From: Paenibacillus sp. HWE-109
GTDB taxonomy: Bacteria; Bacillota; Bacilli; Paenibacillales; NBRC-103111
Length of the DNA: 64,000 nucleotides
Reading direction: 5' to 3'
Assembly: GCF_022163125.1 (NCBI RefSeq)
Contig: NZ_CP091881.1
Span: 2,666,001-2,730,000 of the forward strand
Shown here piece after piece: positions 51,644 to 60,322 of the stretch. The position numbers and the translations under genes are program-made. How positions within the stretch are numbered: position 1 is the stretch's first letter; each line of letters begins with the position of its first letter. The notes beneath the pieces were generated by a model, which searched no databases, was not told the DNA's origin, and saw nothing but the letters and a program-made list of their open reading frames with translations.

Positions 51644-51685
51644 CTCCATTAGCCTATTTGGCTGAGTGGAGGGCGATTTTTTTTT
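51644..51685 (+). terminator. Terminator after the GH95-like gene
   Basis: CTCCATTAGCC and GGCTGAGTGGAG form a stem with a 5-base loop, followed shortly by a run of nine T. Confidence 0.88.
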
Positions 51686-51836
51686 CCATTTTGGAAACGT
51701 TCCGGTCTATTAGAGGTGCTTTGCTCATATCTAATAAATTTTTTGATGAACATTATTTCTTTTTTGGAACTATTTGAGAGTATTGTCGTACTAGTTTCAT
51801 AAGCGCTTGTTTCCTTGAAAGGAGGTGACCTAGACA

Positions 51837-52439
51837 ATGAGTATTAATCTGGTAAAGGGTCAAAAAATAGACTTAACTAAGGGCACTACTGGCTTATCTA
51901 AACTTGTAGTTGGCCTTGGATGGGATCCAGCGACAAGTGAATCCAAAGGATTATTTGGCTCCCATAAGCAAACTACTCCAGAAATTGATTGTGATTCTTC
52001 TGCACTTCTTCTTAATGAACATGGCAAGTTAGTGAAAGACGAGAATGTTGTATGTTTTCATAACCTTGCCAGTGACTGCGAATCTGTCGTGCATTCTGGT
52101 GATAATTTGACAGGCGATGGACATGGCGACGATGAACAAATTGCAATTGATCTTGCCAGAGTTCCATCAGATGTTCATAAGATTCTTGTAGTTGTAAACA
52201 TTTATGAAGCTGATGAAAGAAACCAGCATTTTGGCATGATTAAATCGGCTTATATCCGAGTAGTGAACGCTGCCAATAATCAAGAGTTGATTCGGTTTAA
52301 TTTAACTGACAATTACTCTACTATGACGGCGCTGATTACGGGAGAATTATATCGTAATAATGGCGAGTGGAAATTTAATGCAATTGGCGAAGGAGCTCAT
52401 GCAGCTCATATTGATTACTTAGCTGAACGTTACCAATAA
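51837..52439 (+). CDS. TerD family protein (diverged, with loop insertion)
   Basis: This 200-residue cytoplasmic protein has the TerD fold: SINLVKGQKIDLTK, VGLGWDP, the calcium-site region IDCDSSALLLNEHGK, HSGDNLTGDGHGDDEQI, and the end ELYRNNGEWKFNAIGEGAHA. Compared with its downstream paralogue, it has about 15 extra residues between VGLGWD and the acidic site. TerD proteins bind calcium and are linked to tellurite, phage and envelope stress. AAAGGAGGTGACC is an almost complete match to the 16S rRNA 3' end. It forms an operon with the next gene; no other ter genes are seen. Confidence 0.92.
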   Translation: MSINLVKGQKIDLTKGTTGLSKLVVGLGWDPATSESKGLFGSHKQTTPEIDCDSSALLLNEHGKLVKDENVVCFHNLASDCESVVHSGDNLTGDGHGDDEQIAIDLARVPSDVHKILVVVNIYEADERNQHFGMIKSAYIRVVNAANNQELIRFNLTDNYSTMTALITGELYRNNGEWKFNAIGEGAHAAHIDYLAERYQ

Positions 52440-52467
52440 AAATAAAATAAATCGAGGTAATCATACA

Positions 52468-53043
52468 ATGGCAATTAATCTATCTAAAGGTCAGAAAGTA
52501 GATCTTACAAAAACTAATCCTGGACTTGCAAAAATCTTTGTAGGTCTTGGTTGGGACACGAATAAATACGATGGCGGCGGCGCTTTTGATCTTGATTGTT
52601 CTGTATTTTGTACAAACGCTGCAGGCAAAGTTGATAACGAAAAAAACTTTGTTTATTATAACAACAAGGAAAATGAGAATGGATCTGTTGTACATAATGG
52701 TGACAATCGTACAGGTACTGGCGATGGTGATGACGAGCAAATTAAAATTGATTTATCGACGGTTCCTGCAAGTATCGATAAAGTTGCTTTTGCTATTACG
52801 ATTCACGAAGCTGCAGAGCGCAATCAAAACTTCGGACAAGTTTCAAATGCTTATGTTCGTATTATAAATGAAGTGGATGGCCAAGAACTAATTCGTTATG
52901 ACCTGGGTGAGGATTTCTCAATTGAAACTGCTGTTGTCGTAGGTGAGTTATATAGGAATTCAGGTGAGTGGAAGTTCTCAGCGGTAGGCAGTGGATATAG
53001 AGATGGTCTTGGTGGTTTAGCAAAAGATTATGGTTTAGTTTAG
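52468..53043 (+). CDS. TerD family protein
   Basis: This 191-residue typical TerD/CABP protein has AINLSKGQKVDLTKTNPGL, FVGLGWDTNKYDGGGAFDLDCS with both acidic calcium sites, NGDNRTGTGDGDDEQI in the second, and the family end ELYRNSGEWKFSAVGSGYRDGLGGL. It starts 28 bp after the first TerD gene and is followed by a terminator. The pair may form a heteromer. Its role in this genome is unknown. Confidence 0.95.
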   Translation: MAINLSKGQKVDLTKTNPGLAKIFVGLGWDTNKYDGGGAFDLDCSVFCTNAAGKVDNEKNFVYYNNKENENGSVVHNGDNRTGTGDGDDEQIKIDLSTVPASIDKVAFAITIHEAAERNQNFGQVSNAYVRIINEVDGQELIRYDLGEDFSIETAVVVGELYRNSGEWKFSAVGSGYRDGLGGLAKDYGLV

Positions 53044-53081
53044 TATCAGTGGCGGTTAGCCGTATGTAATTAAGAAATTCT

Positions 53082-53113
53082 CCGAGGTGTGTATGCCTCG
53101 GGGATTTTTTTTT
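53082..53113 (+). terminator. Terminator after the TerD pair
   Basis: CCGAGG (53082-53087) and CCTCGG (53096-53101), then GGA and nine T. Confidence 0.85.
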
Positions 53114-53490
53114 GAAGTTTCAAACATATACTTAAAATCCAAAATGTTAATTTTTCTGTCACCCACTGCTTTTATTTTAGCTGATTTATAGGAGTTTTGA
53201 GTCATTTATTTTCCGTTTTTTGAGTTTAAAAGTTAACATTTGGTTGCATTGGTCCAAACATTCACAGCTTTAATTAATGACATTAACTATTAATGGTGCT
53301 AATCACTATTGACCTACTTCTGAGCTCCCACAGAAAAAAGGGGGGAATGCATGATCGGCTGTCTGAAACCGGCATAAAATCAATTTCCATTATAAAGAAT
53401 GCAGTTCCTATATGCATAAGACGTATTTGCTTTAGCTGACTTATGATAAGAATATTCCTTTGCTTGCAGGCAATGAAAGGGGAACTACAA
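53114..53490. other. AT-rich non-coding gap before the catabolic operon
   Basis: No gene of normal size is found. TTTTAGCTGATTTATA (about 53174) and CTTTAGCTGACTTATG (about 53431) are similar short direct repeats. An ideal ribosome binding site (AAGGGGGG) at about 53339 stands before a nine-codon ORF, MIGCLKPA and stop, at 53351-53377. This may be a leader peptide or chance. The operon promoter must lie here, but I cannot place it firmly. Confidence 0.45.
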
Positions 53491-54642
53491 ATGGCAGAAT
53501 ATACAATCGGAATCATCATGAACGGGGTAACTGGCCGGATGGGAACCAATCAGCATCTGATCCGTTCTATCCTTGCAATCCGCAATCAGGGCGGGGTGAA
53601 GCTTGCCAGTGGGGATGTGCTAATGCCCGATCCGATTTTGGTTGGACGGCAAGAGCAAAAGCTGAAAGCGCTGGCGCAGACGCATGGCATTTCGCGTTGG
53701 AGCACGAACCTTGACGAATGCTTGGCAGATGAGCGTGACCGGATTTATTTTGATTCGCAAATGACGAGCTTCCGTGTAGATAGCATTCGCAAGGCAATTG
53801 CAGCAGGCAAGCATATTTATTGTGAAAAGCCTACAGCCGCCACCTTGGAGGAATCCATGGAACTGGCACGGCTGGCCAAGGATGCCGGTGTGAAAAACGG
53901 CGTTGTGCAGGATAAGCTCTTTCTACCAGGGCTGTTGAAGCTGAAAAGACTGATCGATGCTGGATTTTTCGGTCACATTTTATCTGTACGGATGGAGTTT
54001 GGCTACTGGGTATTTGAGGGGGATTGGCAGCCAGGACAGCGTCCATCATGGAATTACCGGAAGGAGGATGGCGGTGGAATTATCGTGGACATGTTCGCAC
54101 ACTGGCGTTATGTGATCGATCATTTGTTCGGGAAGATTCGCAGCGTCTCTTGTCTGGGAGCAACCCATATTCCACAGCGATGGGATGAGAACGGGAAAAG
54201 CTATACCAGCACAGCGGACGATGCGGCTTATGCAACGTTTGAGCTGGAGGGCGGCATAGTGGTGCAGGCTAATTCCTCTTGGGCGGTTCGCGTGAACCGT
54301 GAAGATTTGCTGACGATTCAAGTGGACGGTACGGAAGGCAGCGCAGTTGCGGGCTTGCGTGATTGCAAGGTGCAGCACCGGGTGAATACGTGTAAGCCTG
54401 TTTGGAATCCGGACATTCCGAATCCGTTCAATTTCAGAGAACTGTGGAGTGAGGTTCCGGATAACCAACATTTTGATAACGCATTCAAAATACAGTGGGA
54501 AATGTTTCTGAAGAATGTTCATGAAGATCAGCCGTTCCCATGGGATCTTCTTGAAGGTGCCAAGGGAACGCAATTGTCCGAGCTTGCCCTGCTATCATGG
54601 CAAAAGCGAAGTTGGTTGGATGTACCGGAACTGAAGCTCTAG
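53491..54642 (+). CDS. Gfo/Idh/MocA family oxidoreductase
   Basis: This 383-residue NAD(P)-dependent sugar or inositol-type dehydrogenase has an N-terminal nucleotide fold around IIMNGVTGRMGTNQHL (a variant GxxGxxG) and the lysine motif YCEKPTAATLEE near residue 113. A substrate domain contains EDGGGIIVDMFAHWRYVIDHLFG with the catalytic-type Asp/His. The start is ATG 53491 after AAAGGGG; the frame extends upstream to 53443 without support. It is the first gene of a five-gene operon with a second Gfo/Idh/MocA enzyme at 57454. Confidence 0.9.
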   Translation: MAEYTIGIIMNGVTGRMGTNQHLIRSILAIRNQGGVKLASGDVLMPDPILVGRQEQKLKALAQTHGISRWSTNLDECLADERDRIYFDSQMTSFRVDSIRKAIAAGKHIYCEKPTAATLEESMELARLAKDAGVKNGVVQDKLFLPGLLKLKRLIDAGFFGHILSVRMEFGYWVFEGDWQPGQRPSWNYRKEDGGGIIVDMFAHWRYVIDHLFGKIRSVSCLGATHIPQRWDENGKSYTSTADDAAYATFELEGGIVVQANSSWAVRVNREDLLTIQVDGTEGSAVAGLRDCKVQHRVNTCKPVWNPDIPNPFNFRELWSEVPDNQHFDNAFKIQWEMFLKNVHEDQPFPWDLLEGAKGTQLSELALLSWQKRSWLDVPELKL

Positions 54643-54654
54643 GAGGGAAGCGGA

Positions 54655-55827
54655 ATGGTTACGTTAAAGCTGCCGCATGAAGACGGCTCGTTATATGCCT
54701 ATACCACGCAAAGCGAAGGATCTTATGCGGGAAAAGCTGGAATTACAGGAAAGCCACTAAAAAGCCGCATCGCCTTCTCGGCGGCTCATGTCGCTTGTGA
54801 TCCGTTAGCTAATACAGATCCGCTCGCCAATGCTCAAGTGGATTGGGATGCGACAATGGCATATCGTCGCTACTTGTGGTCGCTTGGGCTTTCCGTAGCA
54901 GAAGCGATGGATACTGCCCAGCGCGGTATGGGTCTAGGATGGGAAACATCAAAAGAGCTGATTCAACGATCGGTCGCCGAGGCGCGTGCAGTGGGTGGAC
55001 ATATCGCCTGCGGTGCAGGTACGGATCAGTTGATTCCCAACTCGCAAATTACGCTTGCCAACATTGAGCAGGCGTATGAAGAGCAGTGCGCTTTTGTGGA
55101 AAGGCATGGGGGACAGATCATCTTGATGGCGAGCAGAGCCTTGGCCCGTGCTGCGAAAGGACCGGACGATTATGAGCGGATATACGGCCGAATTCTGCAT
55201 CAAGTCTCTCAGCCCGTCATTCTCCACTGGCTGGGAGATATGTTCGATCCGGCGCTAAAGGGCTATTGGGGACAGGACAGCTTGGATCAGGCGATGGAGG
55301 TTTGCTTGCGCATTATTCGGACACATGCCGATAAAATCGACGGCATCAAAATCTCCTTGCTTGATGCGGACAAGGAAATCGCGATGCGTCGTCTTTTACC
55401 TCAGAACGTTCGCATGTATACAGGCGATGATTTCAATTACCCAACATTGATTGCAGGGGATGAGCAGGGCTACAGTCATGCTTTGCTCGGCATTTTCGAT
55501 GCGATTGCTCCTGCAGCTGCAGCCGCAATTCAGGCGCTGGATGAAGGTGATTTAAACAGGTATAGTCATCTTCTGGAGAAGACGGTACCCTTGGCTCGGC
55601 ATATTTTTCAAAAACCGACCTCATCGTATAAAACGGGAATTGTCTTCATGGCGTATCTGAACGGTCATCAAACGCATTTTCGGATGATTGCCGGAGCGGA
55701 AAGTTCACGCTCGGTTATTCATCTTGCACGGATTTTCACCCTGGCTGATCAAGCAGGTCTTCTGATTAACCCCGAGGAGGCTGCCAAGCGAATGCAGCAG
55801 GTACTCCTACTTTCAGGCGTTCATTAA
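54655..55827 (+). CDS. Dihydrodipicolinate synthase-like aldolase, DUF993 family
   Basis: This 390-residue protein matches the DUF993 group: RIAFSAAHVACDPLANTDPL, VDWDATMAYRRYLWSLGLSVAEAMDTAQRGMGL, VILHWLGDMFDPALKGYWG. The lysine in DGIKISLLDAD (Lys232) fits the Schiff-base lysine of class I aldolases of the DapA superfamily. The reaction is unknown; a retro-aldol or dehydration of a keto-sugar acid is the reasonable guess. It starts 12 bp after the dehydrogenase gene, with AGGAGGGAAGCGG upstream. Confidence 0.87.
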   Translation: MVTLKLPHEDGSLYAYTTQSEGSYAGKAGITGKPLKSRIAFSAAHVACDPLANTDPLANAQVDWDATMAYRRYLWSLGLSVAEAMDTAQRGMGLGWETSKELIQRSVAEARAVGGHIACGAGTDQLIPNSQITLANIEQAYEEQCAFVERHGGQIILMASRALARAAKGPDDYERIYGRILHQVSQPVILHWLGDMFDPALKGYWGQDSLDQAMEVCLRIIRTHADKIDGIKISLLDADKEIAMRRLLPQNVRMYTGDDFNYPTLIAGDEQGYSHALLGIFDAIAPAAAAAIQALDEGDLNRYSHLLEKTVPLARHIFQKPTSSYKTGIVFMAYLNGHQTHFRMIAGAESSRSVIHLARIFTLADQAGLLINPEEAAKRMQQVLLLSGVH

Positions 55828-55968
55828 TTTTCGTTCATTGGAAGGGGTCGAGCGATGTCCATGGATGCGGATTTTATATGCCAGCTGTTGTTTTGGCAAG
55901 AGGAGCAATGGGAACGCTGCGGCAATGACGATTCACAGAAGAATATCGATTGGATTGGAGGACTCCAT

Positions 55969-57429
55969 ATGGAAACAGAACCAACAGCAGTCATGGATTG
56001 TTTGCATGTTATCGACGGCAAGTACGTTCCATCACACAATCAAAAAACGTTTGTGAATACGAATCCGGCTACGGAACAGATGATCGGCAGCGTAGCGGAG
56101 GGAGGCAAAACGGAAATTGATTGGGCGGTGGCAGCCGCAAGAAAAGCCTACTATGGCGGGTGGAAGAATAGTAAATGGAGTGAAAGGGCAGCCATTCTGC
56201 GCCGTATCGGTGAGCTGATCCTGCAGCGCAAGGATGAATTGGCCATGCTGGAGTCGCTCGATACCGGGAAGCCGTTATCGTTGTCAACAGCTGTAGATAT
56301 TCCGCGCGCAGCTGGCAGCTTTCACTATTTCTCCAATCTTATCTCGACGCTGGGAACGGAAGCTTACCCGATGGAAGCTGGAGCGCTCAACTATGTGATC
56401 CGCAAGCCTATTGGTGTCGTAGGCTTGATCTGCCCTTGGAACTTGCCGCTTCTGCTGCTTAGCGCCAAGCTGGCTCCTTGCTTGGCGATGGGAAATACCG
56501 TCGTCATCAAGCCGGCGGAATGGACGCCAATGACGGCAACCGTGCTTGCGCAGATATGCAAGGATGCCGGTCTTCCTGACGGCGTAGTTAACATCGTTCA
56601 CGGCTTTGGCAAGGATGCCGCAGGCGAAGCGTTGGCGGAACATCCGGATGTGAGCGCAATCGCTTTTACAGGCGAAAATCATACAGGCAAACAGATTATG
56701 AGAGCGGCGGCAGGCAATTTGAAAAGATTGTCCTTCGAGCTGGGCGGGAAAAATCCGAACCTTATTTTTGCGGAATGCGATCTCGATAAGGTTGTGGATA
56801 CGACGATTCGTTCCAGTTTTATTAATCAAGGAGAAGTGTGCCTCAGTGGTTCGCGGATCTATGTGCAGCGAGCTATTTATGAAACTTTCTTGCAGCGTTT
56901 TGTAGCCAAGACCCGCGAGCAGGTTGTCGGCGATCCGATGCAAGCCCAAACGAACATAGGCGCCTTGATAAGCAAGGAGCATTACGAGCGTGTGCTCCGT
57001 TATATCGATTTTGCCCGCGAAGAAGGAGGTACGATTGAAACAGGAGGCAACAGAGTCAAGGGTTGCGAGAAAGGCTATTTCGTCGAACCGACGATCATTA
57101 CCGGTGTATCCCAAGATTCCCGCGTCGTTCGGGAAGAAATTTTCGGTCCCGTAGTGACGATTCAGGTATTCGATACCGAGGAGGAGGTCATCCAGCAGGC
57201 CAATGATTCGCATTATGGATTAAGTGCTTCCATATGGACTAATGATGTTAGCCGCGCATTTCGGGTAGCCGAGCAGATCGACGTCGGATTAACCTGGGTT
57301 AACACGTGGTTTCTCCGTGATCCAAGAACGCCTTACGGCGGTGTCAAAGAGAGTGGGATTGGACGGCAGGGCGGCATGTACAGCATCGATTTCTATAGCG
57401 ACATCTCGACGATTTGCATGAAGTATTAG
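55969..57429 (+). CDS. Aldehyde dehydrogenase family protein
   Basis: This NAD(P)-dependent aldehyde dehydrogenase has GLICPWNLPLLLLSAKLAPCLAMGNTVVIKPAEWTP for cofactor binding, the general base in LSFELGGKNPNLIF, the nucleophile in INQGEVCLSGSR, and late EEIFGPV. Starting at ATG 55969 (GGAGG eight bases upstream) gives 486 residues, the normal length. The frame is also open from ATG 55855, which has its own GGAAGGGG. That would add 38 residues (MSMDADFICQLLFWQ onward) unlike any ALDH N-terminus, perhaps a relic of another gene. It oxidises the aldehyde made in the pathway. Confidence 0.92.
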   Translation: METEPTAVMDCLHVIDGKYVPSHNQKTFVNTNPATEQMIGSVAEGGKTEIDWAVAAARKAYYGGWKNSKWSERAAILRRIGELILQRKDELAMLESLDTGKPLSLSTAVDIPRAAGSFHYFSNLISTLGTEAYPMEAGALNYVIRKPIGVVGLICPWNLPLLLLSAKLAPCLAMGNTVVIKPAEWTPMTATVLAQICKDAGLPDGVVNIVHGFGKDAAGEALAEHPDVSAIAFTGENHTGKQIMRAAAGNLKRLSFELGGKNPNLIFAECDLDKVVDTTIRSSFINQGEVCLSGSRIYVQRAIYETFLQRFVAKTREQVVGDPMQAQTNIGALISKEHYERVLRYIDFAREEGGTIETGGNRVKGCEKGYFVEPTIITGVSQDSRVVREEIFGPVVTIQVFDTEEEVIQQANDSHYGLSASIWTNDVSRAFRVAEQIDVGLTWVNTWFLRDPRTPYGGVKESGIGRQGGMYSIDFYSDISTICMKY

Positions 57430-57453
57430 AGCTGACGGAATGGAGTGAGACGC

Positions 57454-58476
57454 ATGGAGAAAATAAAGGTGATTCAAATCGGACTTGGCGGCTTTGGCAA
57501 GTTTTGGCTAGGTGCTGTATTGAATGTGGAAGAAGTGGAATTGGTGGCCGTCGTGGATATGGAAGAGAACAATTTAGCGGTGGCGGCCCAAAGGTTTGCA
57601 GGGAGAAATATTCCGTTGTATCAAGACCACACAAAAGCGCTGCGCGAAGTGAAGGCAGATCTCGTACTGCTAATTACACCGCCACATACGCATAGAGCTT
57701 TAACGATTGATGCGGTGGAAGCCGGCATGCATGTGATTATGGAGAAACCGGTCTCCAGCAGTTATGAGGATGCCGTTAAAATATATAAGTTCGCCCAAAC
57801 CTGCGGCAAATACGTCATGGTCAATCAAAATTACCGCCGCAGACCCGTTATTCAAGCGCTCAAAGCATGCGTGGATTCAGGTAAAGTAGGCACAATCGAA
57901 AATGTGGAATGGCGGTTTTCCTTGGATCACAAGAATATCGAACTTACCGGCTGGCGCCGGGCTTTCAATGACATCATGCTGAAAGAAATGAGCATTCATC
58001 ATTTTGACTCCGTTCGATATATTCTCGGGAAAAATCCGATTTCGGTCTATGCGGAAAGCATGAACCCTACTTGGAGTCCAATCAATGGGGACTCAGTGAC
58101 CGCAGCTGTGTTTAACTTTGAAGACGGCGTATTTATGACTTACTTTGGAAGTTGGGTGAATAAGGGGAAGAGCACTTCATGGAACGGCGATATTATTCTT
58201 ACGGGCAGTCAAGGAGCTATTGAGCTGAAGGACGATGTACCTCAGATCGTTTGGCCGGATGGTACGCGGGAGAATATTCCGATTCCTGTCTTTGAATTCA
58301 ATGATTCGGATTATCTGGAATATTCAATCGGAGATATGGTCGATGCGATCCGAGAACGCAGATTGCCTGCTACGCATATTGGAGACAACCTGATTAGCTG
58401 GTCAATGGCATGCAGTGCGGCAGACTCGGCGAAAAGCGGCATGAAAATAAAAATAGAGCCCCCAAAGGAGATCTAA
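57454..58476 (+). CDS. Gfo/Idh/MocA family oxidoreductase
   Basis: This 340-residue dehydrogenase has IQIGLGGFGKFWLGAVL (GxGxxG) at the N-terminus, EKPVSSSYEDAVKIY with the conserved EKP lysine, and a substrate domain with EMSIHHFDSVRYILG (catalytic Asp-His region). The start is ATG 57454 after GGAGTGAG; a start three codons upstream is possible. Only two bases separate it from the ThuA gene. Gfo/Idh/MocA plus ThuA is the combination known from 3-keto-disaccharide formation (ThuB/ThuA). Confidence 0.92.
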   Translation: MEKIKVIQIGLGGFGKFWLGAVLNVEEVELVAVVDMEENNLAVAAQRFAGRNIPLYQDHTKALREVKADLVLLITPPHTHRALTIDAVEAGMHVIMEKPVSSSYEDAVKIYKFAQTCGKYVMVNQNYRRRPVIQALKACVDSGKVGTIENVEWRFSLDHKNIELTGWRRAFNDIMLKEMSIHHFDSVRYILGKNPISVYAESMNPTWSPINGDSVTAAVFNFEDGVFMTYFGSWVNKGKSTSWNGDIILTGSQGAIELKDDVPQIVWPDGTRENIPIPVFEFNDSDYLEYSIGDMVDAIRERRLPATHIGDNLISWSMACSAADSAKSGMKIKIEPPKEI

Positions 58477-58478
58477 AC

Positions 58479-59204
58479 ATGGAATCAACGATTAACGTTA
58501 CCGTATGGAATGAATTTAGACACGAATTGAATTATGAGCCAGCGATGAAAATATATCCGCAAGGCATTCATCGCGTCATTGGCGATTATCTGAGCAAACA
58601 GCGATTAAACGTTACTACAGCAACGTTGGATGAGCCGGAGCACGGGCTGACCGATGAAGTGTTGAACCGCACCGATGTGCTTGTCTGGTGGGGACATATC
58701 GCAGGCGATGAAGTACGGGATGACATTGTTGAAAAAATACACGATCGTATCCTAAGTGGGATGGGACTTATCGTACTGCATTCAGCTTCCCAATCGAAAA
58801 TATTTAAAAAGTTGATGGGCACCTCGTGCAATATCAAATGGCGGGAAGCCAACGAGAAGGAACGCATCTGGATTCTCCAACCGAACCACCCTATCACCGA
58901 AGGGCTTGGAGAGTATATCGAGCTGGCGGAAGAGGAGATGTACGGCGAGTTTTTTGATGTCCCGGCGCCGGATGAGCTCATTATGGTGAGCTGGTTCCAG
59001 GGTGGAGAAATTTTCCGCAGCGGTATGACTTATACGAGAGGCAAAGGGAAGATTTTCGTCTTTCGACCTGGCCACGAAACCTCGCCTACGTACCATAATC
59101 AGGAAATACTGAAGGTGATTGCGAATTCGGTCCACTGGGCCGCGCCAGTGAAGGGTACGACAGTGCCAGTCTTCGGCAACGTCAAGCCGCTGGAGGAGCT
59201 TTAA
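58479..59204 (+). CDS. ThuA domain protein (trehalose-utilisation-like)
   Basis: This 241-residue class I glutamine-amidotransferase-like fold protein of the ThuA family shows VTVWNEFRHEL, IYPQGIHRVIGDYL, RTDVLVWWGHIAGDEV, GMGLIVLHSAS (position of the GAT nucleophile, here Ser/His not Cys) and GKGKIFVFRPGHETSPTYHN. ThuA of rhizobia acts in 3-keto sugar metabolism with ThuB. ATG 58479 follows AAAGGAG; the frame opens earlier inside the previous gene. It is the last gene of the operon. Confidence 0.88.
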   Translation: MESTINVTVWNEFRHELNYEPAMKIYPQGIHRVIGDYLSKQRLNVTTATLDEPEHGLTDEVLNRTDVLVWWGHIAGDEVRDDIVEKIHDRILSGMGLIVLHSASQSKIFKKLMGTSCNIKWREANEKERIWILQPNHPITEGLGEYIELAEEEMYGEFFDVPAPDELIMVSWFQGGEIFRSGMTYTRGKGKIFVFRPGHETSPTYHNQEILKVIANSVHWAAPVKGTTVPVFGNVKPLEEL

Positions 59205-59231
59205 AGGCTGCAAATGAATTGTGAGTTTGGT

Positions 59232-59273
59232 AAAAAGCTTTCCATGAGCCGTTAGCTCTGGAAGGCTTTTTAA
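59232..59273 (+). terminator. Terminator after the catabolic operon
   Basis: AAAAAGCTTTCCA pairs with TGGAAGGCTTTTT across a 14-base loop, then AATA. Confidence 0.82.
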
Positions 59274-59275
59274 TA

Positions 59276-59304
59276 TTGACAAGAAAAATCAATGACGGTA
59301 TGGT
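59276..59304 (+). promoter_or_regulatory. Promoter of the AraC-family gene
   Basis: TTGACA (59276-59281), 17 bp, TATGGT (59299-59304), 61 bp before the start codon. Confidence 0.6.
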
Positions 59305-59365
59305 ATGGGAATCGTTCTGGTTTTGGTTTAATGGCTCATAGTGGAACGGATGGAGGGGAGAGCAC

Positions 59366-60187
59366 ATGATGCTTGATGTGGAGAGACTAGCGGAGAGATT
59401 CGCTAATGATTCCTATCATATAGACAATATTTATCGTTTGGTCATTCAGCCAAAAAGTGTACATAATGCTTTTAGAACTCTTAAGTATGGATTTCTCTTT
59501 ATCATCCGTGGTTCCGTCAGAATCAGCGTAAATGATACGATTTACGATCTGCGGCGGGGAGATGTATTTCATGCGGCTCCTGGCATGCACATGGAAGCCA
59601 AGGTGACAAGTGAGACTGAGTTGGAGTATTACTCCATCTTTTATAGCTTGGACAAGAGGTCTGTTGAAAATAGCAATCATGAGTGTAATTCTCACTTCAA
59701 GCTGGAGGTTGAAACCATCCCAAGAGTCATTGAATTGTTGACAATGCTTCATCAGAATGCACATACTTCTGGGGGAATCGGAAAGCTTCGTGTAAAGGAA
59801 ATATTTCTGAGTGTCATGCATCAAGTGCTGGTTGGATACAAGAATCGAGTGAATAGCAGCTCTGCGAATAAAGAAGTGATCGAGGAGGCTATTTCTTATA
59901 TTAAGAGAAATTACATGAATCAGGTGACACTTGAAGAGCTAGCTGACATACATGCCATGAATAGCAAACGCTTCTCCTACTACTTTTATAAATATACGGG
60001 TTTCCGTCCTATCGACTTTGTTATTCAGTATCGAATGGAGAGAGCTAGTGAGCTGCTTAGAATTGGGAATTTTCCTATTAGTGACATTGCGGTTAGTGTC
60101 GGGTATGCGAATCCGCTCTATTTCAGTAGAGCATTTAAAAAGAAATTTGGTGTTTCTCCCTCCGCATACTTGGGCAAAGAAGATTGA
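59366..60187 (+). CDS. AraC family regulator with N-terminal cupin-like domain
   Basis: This 273-residue protein has an N-terminal ligand region (GFLFIIRGSVRISVNDTIYDLRRGDVFHAAPG) and a C-terminal AraC domain (VTLEELADIHAMNSKRFSYYFYKYTG, FPISDIAVSVGYANPLYFSRAFKKKFG). It precedes a Fur-boxed iron operon, the setting of Btr-type regulators that bind siderophores and activate uptake genes. Regulation of the operon at 60323 is therefore likely, though it could instead serve the upstream sugar operon. The start may be either of the two ATG codons at 59366 and 59369. Confidence 0.88.
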   Translation: MMLDVERLAERFANDSYHIDNIYRLVIQPKSVHNAFRTLKYGFLFIIRGSVRISVNDTIYDLRRGDVFHAAPGMHMEAKVTSETELEYYSIFYSLDKRSVENSNHECNSHFKLEVETIPRVIELLTMLHQNAHTSGGIGKLRVKEIFLSVMHQVLVGYKNRVNSSSANKEVIEEAISYIKRNYMNQVTLEELADIHAMNSKRFSYYFYKYTGFRPIDFVIQYRMERASELLRIGNFPISDIAVSVGYANPLYFSRAFKKKFGVSPSAYLGKED

Positions 60188-60257
60188 GTGAGCTAGCTAG
60201 ATTTGATAATTGTGCATGTCGTATTCGTTATCTATGTATTCCCATAAGGAGGAGCCC

Positions 60258-60293
60258 TTGCTACACTATTCAGTGAGAATGATTATCGTTATT
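60258..60293 (+). promoter_or_regulatory. Fur box overlapping the iron-operon promoter
   Basis: GAGAATGATTATCGTTATT (60275-60293) closely matches the 19-bp Fur consensus, and TGAGAATGATTATCG fits the 7-1-7 form at 13 of 15 positions. A promoter TTGCTA (60258-60263), 17 bp, GATTAT (60281-60286) is covered by it, so iron-loaded Fur would block transcription. Confidence 0.75.
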
Positions 60294-60322
60294 ATTCATA
60301 GCTGAAAGGATGTTAGCAACCA

